This document shows, one piece after another, positions 51,518 through 59,092 of a stretch of 63,629 bases of DNA (its first letter is position 1; the number at the start of each line of letters is the position of its first letter). The notes under the pieces were generated by a model, which was not told the DNA's origin, ran no database searches, and worked only from the letters and a program-made list of their open reading frames with translations. Both the position numbers and the translations under genes were made by a program. The stretch lies in assembly GCF_010868145.1 (NCBI RefSeq), contig NZ_JAAGUY010000030.1, positions 1-63,629 on the forward strand. The letters are read 5' to 3'. This DNA comes from Nocardia cyriacigeorgica (GTDB lineage: Bacteria > Actinomycetota > Actinomycetes > Mycobacteriales > Mycobacteriaceae).

Positions 51518-52093
51518 GTGTCACCGCGTCGAACCCAGATCCTCGAGGCCGCTGTCCGCGTCATCGCCCAGGACGGCGTGCGCGGACTTCGTATCGAAAA
51601 ACTCGCCGCGGAGGCGGGGGTGTCCACCGCACTGATCTACTACCACTTCAAAGATCGCGGGGGCGTACTGCACGCCGCCCTCGAACACATCAACCACCGC
51701 GCCCAGACCTACACCGATCAGGCCTTCGCCGACACCGCCCCGCGCGCACAGGTCGAGCACATGCTGCTACTGGAACTGCAGAACACCGACGACGTCCGCG
51801 AAACGAGCATCGCCTGGGGCGAACTACGCGCCAGCGCGGTCTTCAACCCCGATTTGCGCGAACCCCTGAACGCCACCACGCGGGCGTGGAACACCGATAT
51901 CGAAACCCTGATCCGGCAAGCCAAGGACACCTCCACCATCCATCCCGGGATCGACTCATCCGCCGCTGCCGAACGCCTCACCTCGCTGGTCGAAGGACTC
52001 AGCGAACGCTGGCACAGCGGGTCGATCACTTTCGACCGCGCCCGCGAACTCCTCACCGAGGCCATCGGTATCGAACTCGACCGCACACCCTGA
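51518..52093 (+). CDS. TetR-family transcriptional regulator
   Basis: A 191-residue repressor-type protein starting at GTG 51518. The HTH is RTQILEAAVRVIAQDGVRGL followed by AEAGVSTALIYYHFKDRGGV, and the C-terminal half is an all-helical ligand domain. A -10-like TACTGT (51504-51509) lies 8 bases before the GTG, suggesting a leaderless message. It probably regulates the neighbouring deiminase gene through the palindrome at 50151-50168, and possibly itself. The ligand is unknown; agmatine or a related guanidine compound is an inference. Confidence 0.93.
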   Translation: MSPRRTQILEAAVRVIAQDGVRGLRIEKLAAEAGVSTALIYYHFKDRGGVLHAALEHINHRAQTYTDQAFADTAPRAQVEHMLLLELQNTDDVRETSIAWGELRASAVFNPDLREPLNATTRAWNTDIETLIRQAKDTSTIHPGIDSSAAAERLTSLVEGLSERWHSGSITFDRARELLTEAIGIELDRTP

Positions 52094-52108
52094 GGAACGT
52101 GCTCCCGG

Positions 52109-53452
52109 TCAGGTCAGTGCGGCCGCGATGTGGTGGGCGGCGGCGGTAGCGGAGGCCACGCAGGCGGGGACACCGACGCCGTGGAGGTAGGCGCCGGTGA
52201 TCGCCAAGGTGTCGAATTCGGCTGTGGCGGATTCGATGTCGGCGACGCGGGTGGTGTGGCCGGGGGCGTATTGGGCCAGAGCGCCGGGCCAGCGCTGGAC
52301 GGTGGCCGAGAGGGGCGAGACGGGGACCCCGGTGACGGTGGCGAGGTCGGCGACGGCTGCGGCCACGAGTTCACCGTCGGGCCAGGCGAGGACCGCATCG
52401 TCACCGAATTTCCCGAACGAAGCCCGGACGAGGGCGATCTCGCGTTCGGCGAGGTGGGGCCATTTTCGGCTGGAGAGCGTGAATGCCTTGGCGCTCAGCG
52501 GTTCTCCGGTGGCGACGAGGATGCCGGAGTTCTGCGGCAGTGGCGTGTCACGGGGCAAGGCCAAAGCGACCACGGCCGAGGAGGACAGCTCGATGTCGGC
52601 GAGCGCGGAGGCCGCGGCGGGTACGGCGTCGTCGAGCAGACTGGCGGTCACCGGGGCGGGGGTGGCGAGGATGACGGCGTCCACCTCACCCAGCGGGTCG
52701 ATCCGCCAACCATCAGCGGACCTGGTGAGATCGGCTGCCGCGCCGGTGACGAACTTCGCCCCGGATTGTTCGGCCAGCGCTTCGAGCAACACCCGATAGC
52801 CGTCCCGGATGCCGCCGAACACCGGGGCATCGGATGGCGGCGGAAGTGCCGCGGCGACGGCGTGGATGAGGTTGGGGGCGCCGTTGTCCAGGGCGGCGGC
52901 AAGGGTGGGCAGGGCTGCGCGCACGCCGATGGAGCGGGAACTGCCCGCGTATACTCCGCCCAGCAGCGGGTCGACACTACGTTCGGCCACCTCGACGCCG
53001 AACCGGTCGGCAACCAGGCTGTAGACGTCGATGTCCGCGCCGGGATTCCAGGCGAAGGGGCGCTTGGGTTCGGCAGCGACCCAATCGATGGTCTCGTCGG
53101 ACACCAGCCCGCGCAGCGATTCGGCATCGGAAGGGATGCCCATCAGAGTCCGAGCCGGCATATCGTGTGTGCGGCCCTCGGCCCAGATGACCGGACGCAG
53201 CCCGGCGGGATGCACCAGTTGATCATCGAGCCCCAGCTCGGACAGCAGTCCGATGACTTCGGGCCGTCGCCCAACGAATGCCTCGGCGCCCAGATCGACC
53301 GGATCACCATTGATCTCCCCCGTGTAGAGAATTCCCCCCAGCCGCTCCCCCCGCTCGACCACGACGATCTCCGCATCCGGCCCGAGCAACCCACGCAACC
53401 GGTATGCCGAGACCAACCCGCTGATACCACCGCCGATGACCGCGATTCTCAT
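52109..53452 (-). CDS. hemY: Coproporphyrinogen III/protoporphyrinogen IX oxidase HemY
   Basis: FAD enzyme of haem synthesis, 447 residues from ATG 53452. The FAD-binding motif IAVIGGGISGLVSAYRL opens the protein, VVVERGERLGG and VDLGAEAFVGRRPE follow, and LAITGAYLHGVGVPACV is the C-terminal FAD-contact motif of the family. Since the organism has HemQ, the physiological reaction is probably oxidation of coproporphyrinogen III to coproporphyrin III. The start overlaps the stop of an 85-codon ORF by 4 bp, which links it to hmp and nsrR upstream. Confidence 0.95.
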   Translation of the reverse strand: MRIAVIGGGISGLVSAYRLRGLLGPDAEIVVVERGERLGGILYTGEINGDPVDLGAEAFVGRRPEVIGLLSELGLDDQLVHPAGLRPVIWAEGRTHDMPARTLMGIPSDAESLRGLVSDETIDWVAAEPKRPFAWNPGADIDVYSLVADRFGVEVAERSVDPLLGGVYAGSSRSIGVRAALPTLAAALDNGAPNLIHAVAAALPPPSDAPVFGGIRDGYRVLLEALAEQSGAKFVTGAAADLTRSADGWRIDPLGEVDAVILATPAPVTASLLDDAVPAAASALADIELSSSAVVALALPRDTPLPQNSGILVATGEPLSAKAFTLSSRKWPHLAEREIALVRASFGKFGDDAVLAWPDGELVAAAVADLATVTGVPVSPLSATVQRWPGALAQYAPGHTTRVADIESATAEFDTLAITGAYLHGVGVPACVASATAAAHHIAAALT

Positions 53453-53706
53453 ACCCCGACGGTAATCCCTGTGCACGTCATGCCCTCGTAGCGGTTGGCG
53501 AATCCGCTGGACACACCGTGCGCGATGCGGTAGGTGTCACAGCGAGTGCGGTCCGCGGTCCGAGCCCTGGCCATGGTCGACCACGGCAGGACCGGCCGCA
53601 GGCGGATGGCGAGCACCGACAGATTCGGCCTACCGCCGAGCGCGGATGAAACCCCTCGCCCGCCATCGGTTTCGGTCGACGGCAGGGCTCGACGGGGTCG
53701 GCTCAC
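53449..53706 (-). CDS. Possible 85-residue protein coupled between hmp and hemY
   Basis: GTG 53706 overlaps the hmp stop by 4 bp (GTGA), and the TGA overlaps the hemY start by 4 bp (ATGA). The frame has high G+C at third positions, like its neighbours. The product is basic, with NLSVLAIRLRPVLPW in the middle and Cys residues in RTRCDTYR and GMTCTGI. I recognise no family. Double overlap suggests a real gene or at least a translated bridge that keeps ribosomes coupled into hemY, but an open frame of this length is not unusual in GC-rich DNA. Confidence 0.45.
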   Translation of the reverse strand: MSRPRRALPSTETDGGRGVSSALGGRPNLSVLAIRLRPVLPWSTMARARTADRTRCDTYRIAHGVSSGFANRYEGMTCTGITVGV

Positions 53707-54944
53707 ACCGGGCAGGCGCCCGTCCGCCAGTCGGTCGGCGTGAATTGTTCGATGTGCACCCGCTCCCCCGATACGCCCGCCGCGATGAGCTGCACCCGGA
53801 CCGCGTCGAGGAATCCGTCGGCGCCGCAGACGTAGATGTCGGCATCCGCAGGGAGGGTGACCGTGGACAGGTCGAGCAGGCCCTGATGCGCGGCGCCCGC
53901 CTCGTCCTGGTACCAGAGGTCGAGGGTCGCCGAGTCCAGGCGGTCGACCAGGGCGCGCATACGGTCCAGCAGCGGATGGGTGCGCGGAGTGCGGTCTGCG
54001 TGTAGCGCCAGGATCGTGCGGGGCGATCCGTGCGCGGCCAGGTATTCGAGGGCGCCGATCATCGGGGTGATGCCGATACCCGCGGAGATCAGGACCAGCG
54101 GGGTGGTCGTGGTGGTGTCGACGGTCAGATCGCCGAACGGCAGAGTGATCTCGAGGTGGTCCCCGGCGGCGAGGTTGTCGTGCAACCAGCTCGACACCTC
54201 ACCGGCGGGGCAGCCTCCGATGGCCTCAACGCGTTTGACCGCGAACGCCAGTTGCCCGCCGCCGGGATTGTTCACCAGGCTGTATTGGCGCAGCTGGCGC
54301 GCGCCGTCGGGCAGGCGAACACCGACCGAAACGTACTGTCCCGGCATAAATTCAGGGAAGGGCGCCGCGGAGTCGGCCGATTCGACGGTGAAGATCACGG
54401 CGCCGGCGGGATCGTCCTCGCGCCCAACGACCACCGCGTCCCGGAAGACGTCACCGGGCTCGACACCGGCGGAGACATACAGTTGTTTCTCCAGGTCGAT
54501 CAGCGCGTCGGCCATCAGCCAATACACGCGATCCCAGGCAGCCGCCACCGGCTCGGTGACAACGTCGGCGCCGAGAACCTCGACGATCGCGGCGAACAGG
54601 TTGTCGTGCACCACCTGGTACTGATCGGCGGTGATACCGAGGGAGGCGTGCTTGTGCCCGATCCGCGACAGCATCGCCGCTGGGTGCGGCAGCTGCGGGT
54701 CGACCAGGTAGGTGGCAAAAGCCGCGACGGAGGCGGCGAGGGCACGCTGCTGGGAACCCTGCGCCTGATTGCCGCGATTGAACAGGTCACGGATCAATTC
54801 GGGATGATTGCCGAACAGCCGCCGGTAAAACGCCGTGGTGATCTCATCGATATGGGCGCCGACCAAGGGCAATGTGGCACGGATCGTTTCGGCATACTCG
54901 GCTTCGAGTTCGGGTTCGGCACGGACGACGCTGTCGGTGTTCAT
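53703..54944 (-). CDS. hmp: Flavohemoglobin-type nitric oxide dioxygenase
   Basis: Oxidises NO to nitrate with O2 and NAD(P)H. The 413 residues have a globin domain (1-145) with the proximal His in IGHKHASLGI (His99). A ferredoxin-reductase-type FAD domain follows with RQLRQYSLVNNPG, and an NAD-binding domain with LISAGIGITPMIGAL. The C-terminus IEQFTPTDWRTGACPV departs from the HYEFFGP end of enteric Hmp. It is coupled to the NO-sensing regulator gene nsrR by a 4-bp overlap, which strongly supports the assignment. Confidence 0.95.
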   Translation of the reverse strand: MNTDSVVRAEPELEAEYAETIRATLPLVGAHIDEITTAFYRRLFGNHPELIRDLFNRGNQAQGSQQRALAASVAAFATYLVDPQLPHPAAMLSRIGHKHASLGITADQYQVVHDNLFAAIVEVLGADVVTEPVAAAWDRVYWLMADALIDLEKQLYVSAGVEPGDVFRDAVVVGREDDPAGAVIFTVESADSAAPFPEFMPGQYVSVGVRLPDGARQLRQYSLVNNPGGGQLAFAVKRVEAIGGCPAGEVSSWLHDNLAAGDHLEITLPFGDLTVDTTTTTPLVLISAGIGITPMIGALEYLAAHGSPRTILALHADRTPRTHPLLDRMRALVDRLDSATLDLWYQDEAGAAHQGLLDLSTVTLPADADIYVCGADGFLDAVRVQLIAAGVSGERVHIEQFTPTDWRTGACPV

Positions 54945-55414
54945 TGATCTTCCTCCACATCGGAACTACCGCTCACCGACGGCATGGTGAGCAGATGCAG
55001 CAATTCGACGGCCGGTCCGGTGACGAGATCGGTGACGGTATACCGGTCCAATTCCCGATAGAACGCTTCCTTGGCATCGGCCAGAATTCGACGCAACCGG
55101 CAGGAACCGGCGAGCGGGCAGGGGTGATCGCCCTCGCACAGAACAACTTCGCGGTCGCCTTCCAGGACACGCACCAGTCCACCGACCGACGCGCTACGCC
55201 CGGCCTCGGTGATGAACAGCCCACCGGAGCGACCCCGCTGCGCCTCCACCAAACCCAGGTCAACCAGTTGCGTCACTGCCTTCGACACATGATGTTCGGA
55301 TGCGTTGACCTGCCGGGCGATCAACCGGGTGGTCACTCGGTTGTCGGCCTCGTCACTCACCGCCAACCGCATAAGGGCCCGGAGGCCGATATCGGTGAAG
55401 CGCGTCAGCTGCAT
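54941..55414 (-). CDS. nsrR: NO-sensing Rrf2-family repressor NsrR
   Basis: Iron-sulfur regulator that represses hmp until NO destroys its [4Fe-4S] cluster. The 157 residues start MQLTRFTDIGLRALMRLAV, the classical Rrf2 N-terminus, with HTH region ARQVNASEHHVSKAVTQLVD. The cluster ligands Cys93, Cys99 and Cys105 (in LCEGDHPCPLAGSC) and Asp8 fall at the same residue numbers as in Streptomyces coelicolor NsrR. It is the first gene of a unit nsrR-hmp-small ORF-hemY. I could not pick out a clear NsrR operator in the 215 bp upstream, which are more AT-rich around 55465-55505. Confidence 0.95.
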   Translation of the reverse strand: MQLTRFTDIGLRALMRLAVSDEADNRVTTRLIARQVNASEHHVSKAVTQLVDLGLVEAQRGRSGGLFITEAGRSASVGGLVRVLEGDREVVLCEGDHPCPLAGSCRLRRILADAKEAFYRELDRYTVTDLVTGPAVELLHLLTMPSVSGSSDVEEDQ

Positions 55415-55629
55415 GACATCGAAGCTACCGAGCCGAAGACCCGGTCATCCAATTCCGAGCAGGTGTTCTTAATTACGCGGTTTCGTGCGGTTTTTCGAGG
55501 CGAGAAAAGGGCACGCGGCATCGTCAACACATGGTTCGGGAATTGCTGTCACACCGTGGAATCGATGCCGAGAAAATACATTCCGCATCCGCCCGAGACT
55601 CGACAGCCCGGCGGCGGATGCGGCCGATA

Positions 55630-56685
55630 TCACAATTGGTGGACGAGGTCGACCAACGCGGTGATCACACCCGGATCGGTGTCGGGCATGACACCGTGCC
55701 CGAGGTTGAAGATATGACCGCTCGCACCCAGGGTGATCGCCTCATCGGCCTCAGCCGCGATCCGGCGGGCCTCCGCCTCCACCGCATCCCACCCGGCGAA
55801 CAGGATCGCCGGATCCAGGTTGCCCTGCAATGCTTTTCCGGGACCGACGCGGCGCACCGCCTCGGTCAGCGGTACCCGCCAGTCGACGCCGACGACGTCG
55901 GCTCCCGCCTCCCCCATCGCACCGAGCAGCTCACCGGTCCCGACTCCGAAGTGGATGCGCGGCACACCGGCCGCGGCGACCTCGGCGAAGACCCGCTCCG
56001 AATGCGGCAGCACGAACCTGCGGTAGTCGGCCTGGGACAGGGCACCGGCCCACGAGTCGAAGACCTGCACCGCGTCCACTCCCGCAGCCAGCTGGGCCTG
56101 GAGGAAGGCGATGGTGATGTCGGTGAGGACACCCAGCAGCTCGTGCCAGGTCTGCGGATCGGCGTGCATCATCGCCTTGGTCCGCTCGTGATGCTTGCTC
56201 GGACCACCTTCGACCAGGTACGACGCCAAAGTGAACGGCGCACCGGCGAACCCGATCAGCGGCGTGTCACCCAGGGCATTCAGCAGCAGCCCCACCCCGT
56301 CGGTCACGGCCCCGACCTCCTCTGGGCGCAGCCGCGGCAACGCGCGCACGTCGGCGGTGGTGCGCACCGGCGAGGCGACGACAGGGCCGACACCGGGCAC
56401 GATATCGAGGTCGATACCAGCCGCCTTGAGCGGAACGACGATATCGGAGAACAGGATTGCCGCATCCACGCCGTGGCGGCGGATGGGTTGCATGGTGATC
56501 TCGCAGACGAGTTCCGGATCGAAGCAGGACTCCAGCATGCCGATGCCCGCGCGCAGCTCCCGGTACTCCGGCAGCGACCGTCCTGCCTGGCGCATGAACC
56601 ACACCGGACGCCGGCTCGGCTCGGCGCCGGTGGCGGCGGCCAGGAAGGGGGCATCGGTCAACCGGCGGCGCGTCTGTGTGCTCAC
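55630..56685 (-). CDS. hemE: Uroporphyrinogen decarboxylase
   Basis: Converts uroporphyrinogen III to coproporphyrinogen III. I start it at GTG 56685, giving 351 residues (MSTQTRRRLTDAPFL), because -10-like TACGAT ends 7 bases upstream; ATG 56694 would add three residues. The invariant VWFMRQAGRSLPEY, ILFSDIVVPL with the catalytic Asp, APFTLASYLVEG and LGHGVMPDTDP near the end are present. It is divergent from the DUF3000 gene, as Rv2678c is from neighbouring genes in M. tuberculosis. Confidence 0.96.
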   Translation of the reverse strand: MSTQTRRRLTDAPFLAAATGAEPSRRPVWFMRQAGRSLPEYRELRAGIGMLESCFDPELVCEITMQPIRRHGVDAAILFSDIVVPLKAAGIDLDIVPGVGPVVASPVRTTADVRALPRLRPEEVGAVTDGVGLLLNALGDTPLIGFAGAPFTLASYLVEGGPSKHHERTKAMMHADPQTWHELLGVLTDITIAFLQAQLAAGVDAVQVFDSWAGALSQADYRRFVLPHSERVFAEVAAAGVPRIHFGVGTGELLGAMGEAGADVVGVDWRVPLTEAVRRVGPGKALQGNLDPAILFAGWDAVEAEARRIAAEADEAITLGASGHIFNLGHGVMPDTDPGVITALVDLVHQL

Positions 56686-56768
56686 CATCGTCATCGTAGG
56701 CGCGTCACCGGACCCGTAGCGGCGCGCCTCCGACTGCGCCGGGGGCGGTAGGTCTACCGTCACCTCTC

Positions 56769-57407
56769 GTGACACCGCTCGACTACCGCGACGGCGCCGC
56801 ATCGACCGAGGGCTCCGACGGCGAACCAGCTTCCTTTCGTGCCGCGGTCGAGGCGATGGGCACCGCAACTGTGCATCCCCGTATCGAGCTGGCCCCGATC
56901 CGTCCGCCGCAACGGCTGGCTCCGTATTCCTACGCCCTCGGCGCCGAGGTCAAACATCCCGAGACCGGGGTGGTGCCGATCGACTCCGAGGGCGACGCCT
57001 TCGGCAGGCTGATCCTGCTGCACGATCCCGACGGCGACGAGGCCTGGCACGGCACCTTCCGGCTGGTCGCCTACATCCAGGCCGATATCGATGCCGCGCT
57101 GGCGACCGACCCGCTGTTGCCCGAGGTGGCGTGGAGCTGGCTGGTGGACGCGCTGGAATCGCGGGGTGAGCCGTTCACCGCGCTCGGTGGCACCGTTACC
57201 TCGACCAGTTCGGTGCGCTACGGCGATATCGCGGGCCCGCCGCGCGCACACCAGCTGGAGTTACGAGCCTCCTGGACCGCCATGACCACCGAGATGCGCC
57301 CCCATGTGGAGGCCTTCGCCGAGGTCCTCGCATTCGCCGCCGGTCTGCCACCGGCCGGTATCACCGATTTGCGTCCACAGTCGTACACCAACAACGACCG
57401 CAGCTGA
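56769..57407 (+). CDS. DUF3000-family protein
   Basis: A 212-residue protein of an actinobacterial family with no assigned function. It starts at GTG 56769, eight bases after the -10-like TACCGT (56755-56760), so it is probably leaderless. Conserved-looking segments are IRPPQRLAPYSYALGAEV, GRLILLHDPDGDEAWHGTFR and VAWSWLVDALESRG. It is probably a soluble alpha/beta protein with no signal peptide. Position next to RNase D, hemE and dxs matches Rv2680. Confidence 0.88.
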   Translation: MTPLDYRDGAASTEGSDGEPASFRAAVEAMGTATVHPRIELAPIRPPQRLAPYSYALGAEVKHPETGVVPIDSEGDAFGRLILLHDPDGDEAWHGTFRLVAYIQADIDAALATDPLLPEVAWSWLVDALESRGEPFTALGGTVTSTSSVRYGDIAGPPRAHQLELRASWTAMTTEMRPHVEAFAEVLAFAAGLPPAGITDLRPQSYTNNDRS

Positions 57408-57429
57408 GCGCCACGTAGAGTTCACCTCT

Positions 57430-58776
57430 ATGCCGGAAGCAGATGGGCCCGGCCGCGCCTCGGGGAGCGGCGATACGGACAGCAGTACAGCGCAGGTCTC
57501 GGTCGACACCGATACGGAGCCTGCGGTACCGCTGCTCGTCCCGGCCGACGGCGTCCCGCCGGTGCTCAGCACCGCCGCCGAGATCGCCGAGGCCGCCGCC
57601 CGGCTGTCCGCGGGCACCGGCCCGTTGGCCGTCGACGCAGAGCGGGCGTCCGGCTTTCGCTATTCCGCCCGCGCCTACCTGGTGCAGCTGCGGCGCGCGG
57701 GCGCAGGCAGCTTTCTGATCGATCCGATTCCGGTGGCCGGGGATCTGGCGCCGTTGGCCGAGGCGATCAACGGTCTCGAATGGGTGTTGCATTCGGCCGA
57801 CCAAGATCTGCCCGGGCTCGCCGAGCTGGGGCTGCGACCGGCGCGTCTGTTCGACACCGAGCTCGGCGGCCGGCTGGCCGGGTTCGAGCGGGTGGGGCTC
57901 GCGGCCATGGTCGAACGCTTGCTCGGACGGGAACTACGCAAGGGGCACGGTGCCGCGGACTGGTCGACCCGGCCGCTGCCCGAGGCCTGGCTCAACTACG
58001 CCGCCCTCGATGTGGAGCTGCTGCTCGAGCTGCGTGAATCGGTAGCCACCGCACTGCACCAGCAGGGCAAGACCGAGTGGGCCGCACAGGAATTCGAGCA
58101 CGTCCGGTGCACCGAACCACCGGCGCCGAAAGCCGATCGGTGGCGGCGCACCTCCGGCATCCACACCCTGCGCCGGGCACGCCAGCTGGCCACGGTCCGG
58201 GAATTGTGGACCACCCGCGACGAGCTGGCCCGGCATCGCGATATCGCGCCCTCCCGCATCCTGCCCGACTCCGCCATCATCGCCGCCGCGAACGGGGAGC
58301 CGCGCACCATCGCGCAGTTACGGGAGCTCCCGGTGTTCGGGGGCCCGCGTCAGCGCCGCTATTCGCGCGAATGGCTCGGCGCCGTCGAACGTGCGCGTAC
58401 GCTGCCCGATACCGAGCTTCCGCCGCTGTCGCAGCCCTATGAAGGTCCGCCACCGGTCAACCGCTGGGAACGCCGCGACCCGGTGGCCGCCGCCCGGCTG
58501 TCCCGCGCCAGGGCCGCCATGGGCGAACTGTCGACCGAGGTCCTGGTGCCGGTGGAGAATCTGCTGACGCCGGAGCTGGTGCGTCGCCTGTGCTGGGACG
58601 GCCTGCCCGCCTACGACTTCGGCCCCGAGTCCACCACCGAACTGGCCAAGCAGATCGACGAGTTCCTCGATGCCGCGGGCGCACGCCCGTGGCAGCGCGA
58701 ACTGTCGGTGCCCCGCCTGACCGTCGCGCTCACCGTCACCGACGCACCGGATCAGGACGCGGCGGACGCACCCTGA
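57430..58776 (+). CDS. rnd: Ribonuclease D-like 3'-5' exonuclease
   Basis: DEDD-type exonuclease of 448 residues, expected to trim 3' ends of tRNA or other structured RNA. The exonuclease core has the first two acidic residues in LAVDAERASGFRY, the third in VLHSADQDLPGL and the Tyr/Asp pair in LNYAALDVELL. An HRDC domain follows (LATVRELWTTRDELARHRDI), then a C-terminal helical extension. A -10-like TAGAGT (57416-57421) 8 bases before ATG 57430 suggests a leaderless start. It corresponds to Rv2681 in position. Confidence 0.93.
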   Translation: MPEADGPGRASGSGDTDSSTAQVSVDTDTEPAVPLLVPADGVPPVLSTAAEIAEAAARLSAGTGPLAVDAERASGFRYSARAYLVQLRRAGAGSFLIDPIPVAGDLAPLAEAINGLEWVLHSADQDLPGLAELGLRPARLFDTELGGRLAGFERVGLAAMVERLLGRELRKGHGAADWSTRPLPEAWLNYAALDVELLLELRESVATALHQQGKTEWAAQEFEHVRCTEPPAPKADRWRRTSGIHTLRRARQLATVRELWTTRDELARHRDIAPSRILPDSAIIAAANGEPRTIAQLRELPVFGGPRQRRYSREWLGAVERARTLPDTELPPLSQPYEGPPPVNRWERRDPVAAARLSRARAAMGELSTEVLVPVENLLTPELVRRLCWDGLPAYDFGPESTTELAKQIDEFLDAAGARPWQRELSVPRLTVALTVTDAPDQDAADAP

Positions 58777-58794
58777 GTGGATTACCGTGACGGC

Positions 58795-59004
58795 GTGAGA
58801 CTTACCGAATACGCGCCAGGCGATGTCGTCTATTTTCCGGCGGGACCGTTCAGCGGCATCTGTGGAGTCGTGCAAACAGTCGATGCGCCCCGCGCCCGGA
58901 TGCGGATCGACTTCAGTGAGGGAACCGTCCACCGTGAAGGGGGCGTACTGCGTGAGCGCAGGCACAGCCTGACCGTCGACTTCGCCGAGGTCGAGTTGGT
59001 CTAG
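58795..59004 (+). CDS. Small beta-rich protein with a KOW-like segment
   Basis: About 69 residues from GTG 58795, which lies 6 bases after a -10-like TACCGT (58783-58788). Starting at GTG 58777, directly after the rnd stop, would add six residues. The sequence EYAPGDVVYFPAGPFSGICG followed by VVQTVDAPRARMRIDF resembles a KOW/SH3-like barrel, as in NusG, but the match is loose. It converges with dxs. No function is proposed. Confidence 0.65.
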   Translation: MRLTEYAPGDVVYFPAGPFSGICGVVQTVDAPRARMRIDFSEGTVHREGGVLRERRHSLTVDFAEVELV

Positions 59005-59092
59005 TCGTTTCCGGCGGCTGTTGGAGCGAACGCGCCGATCGTGTGGCGGCTCGCGCGCGAGGTGCTGGACGAAGCCTCCGTCGGCGCAGACC

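Noticed and set aside
55415..55629. NsrR operator upstream of nsrR
   Set aside because: AT-rich patches such as TTCTTAATTACG exist, but none forms a convincing inverted repeat of the known type.
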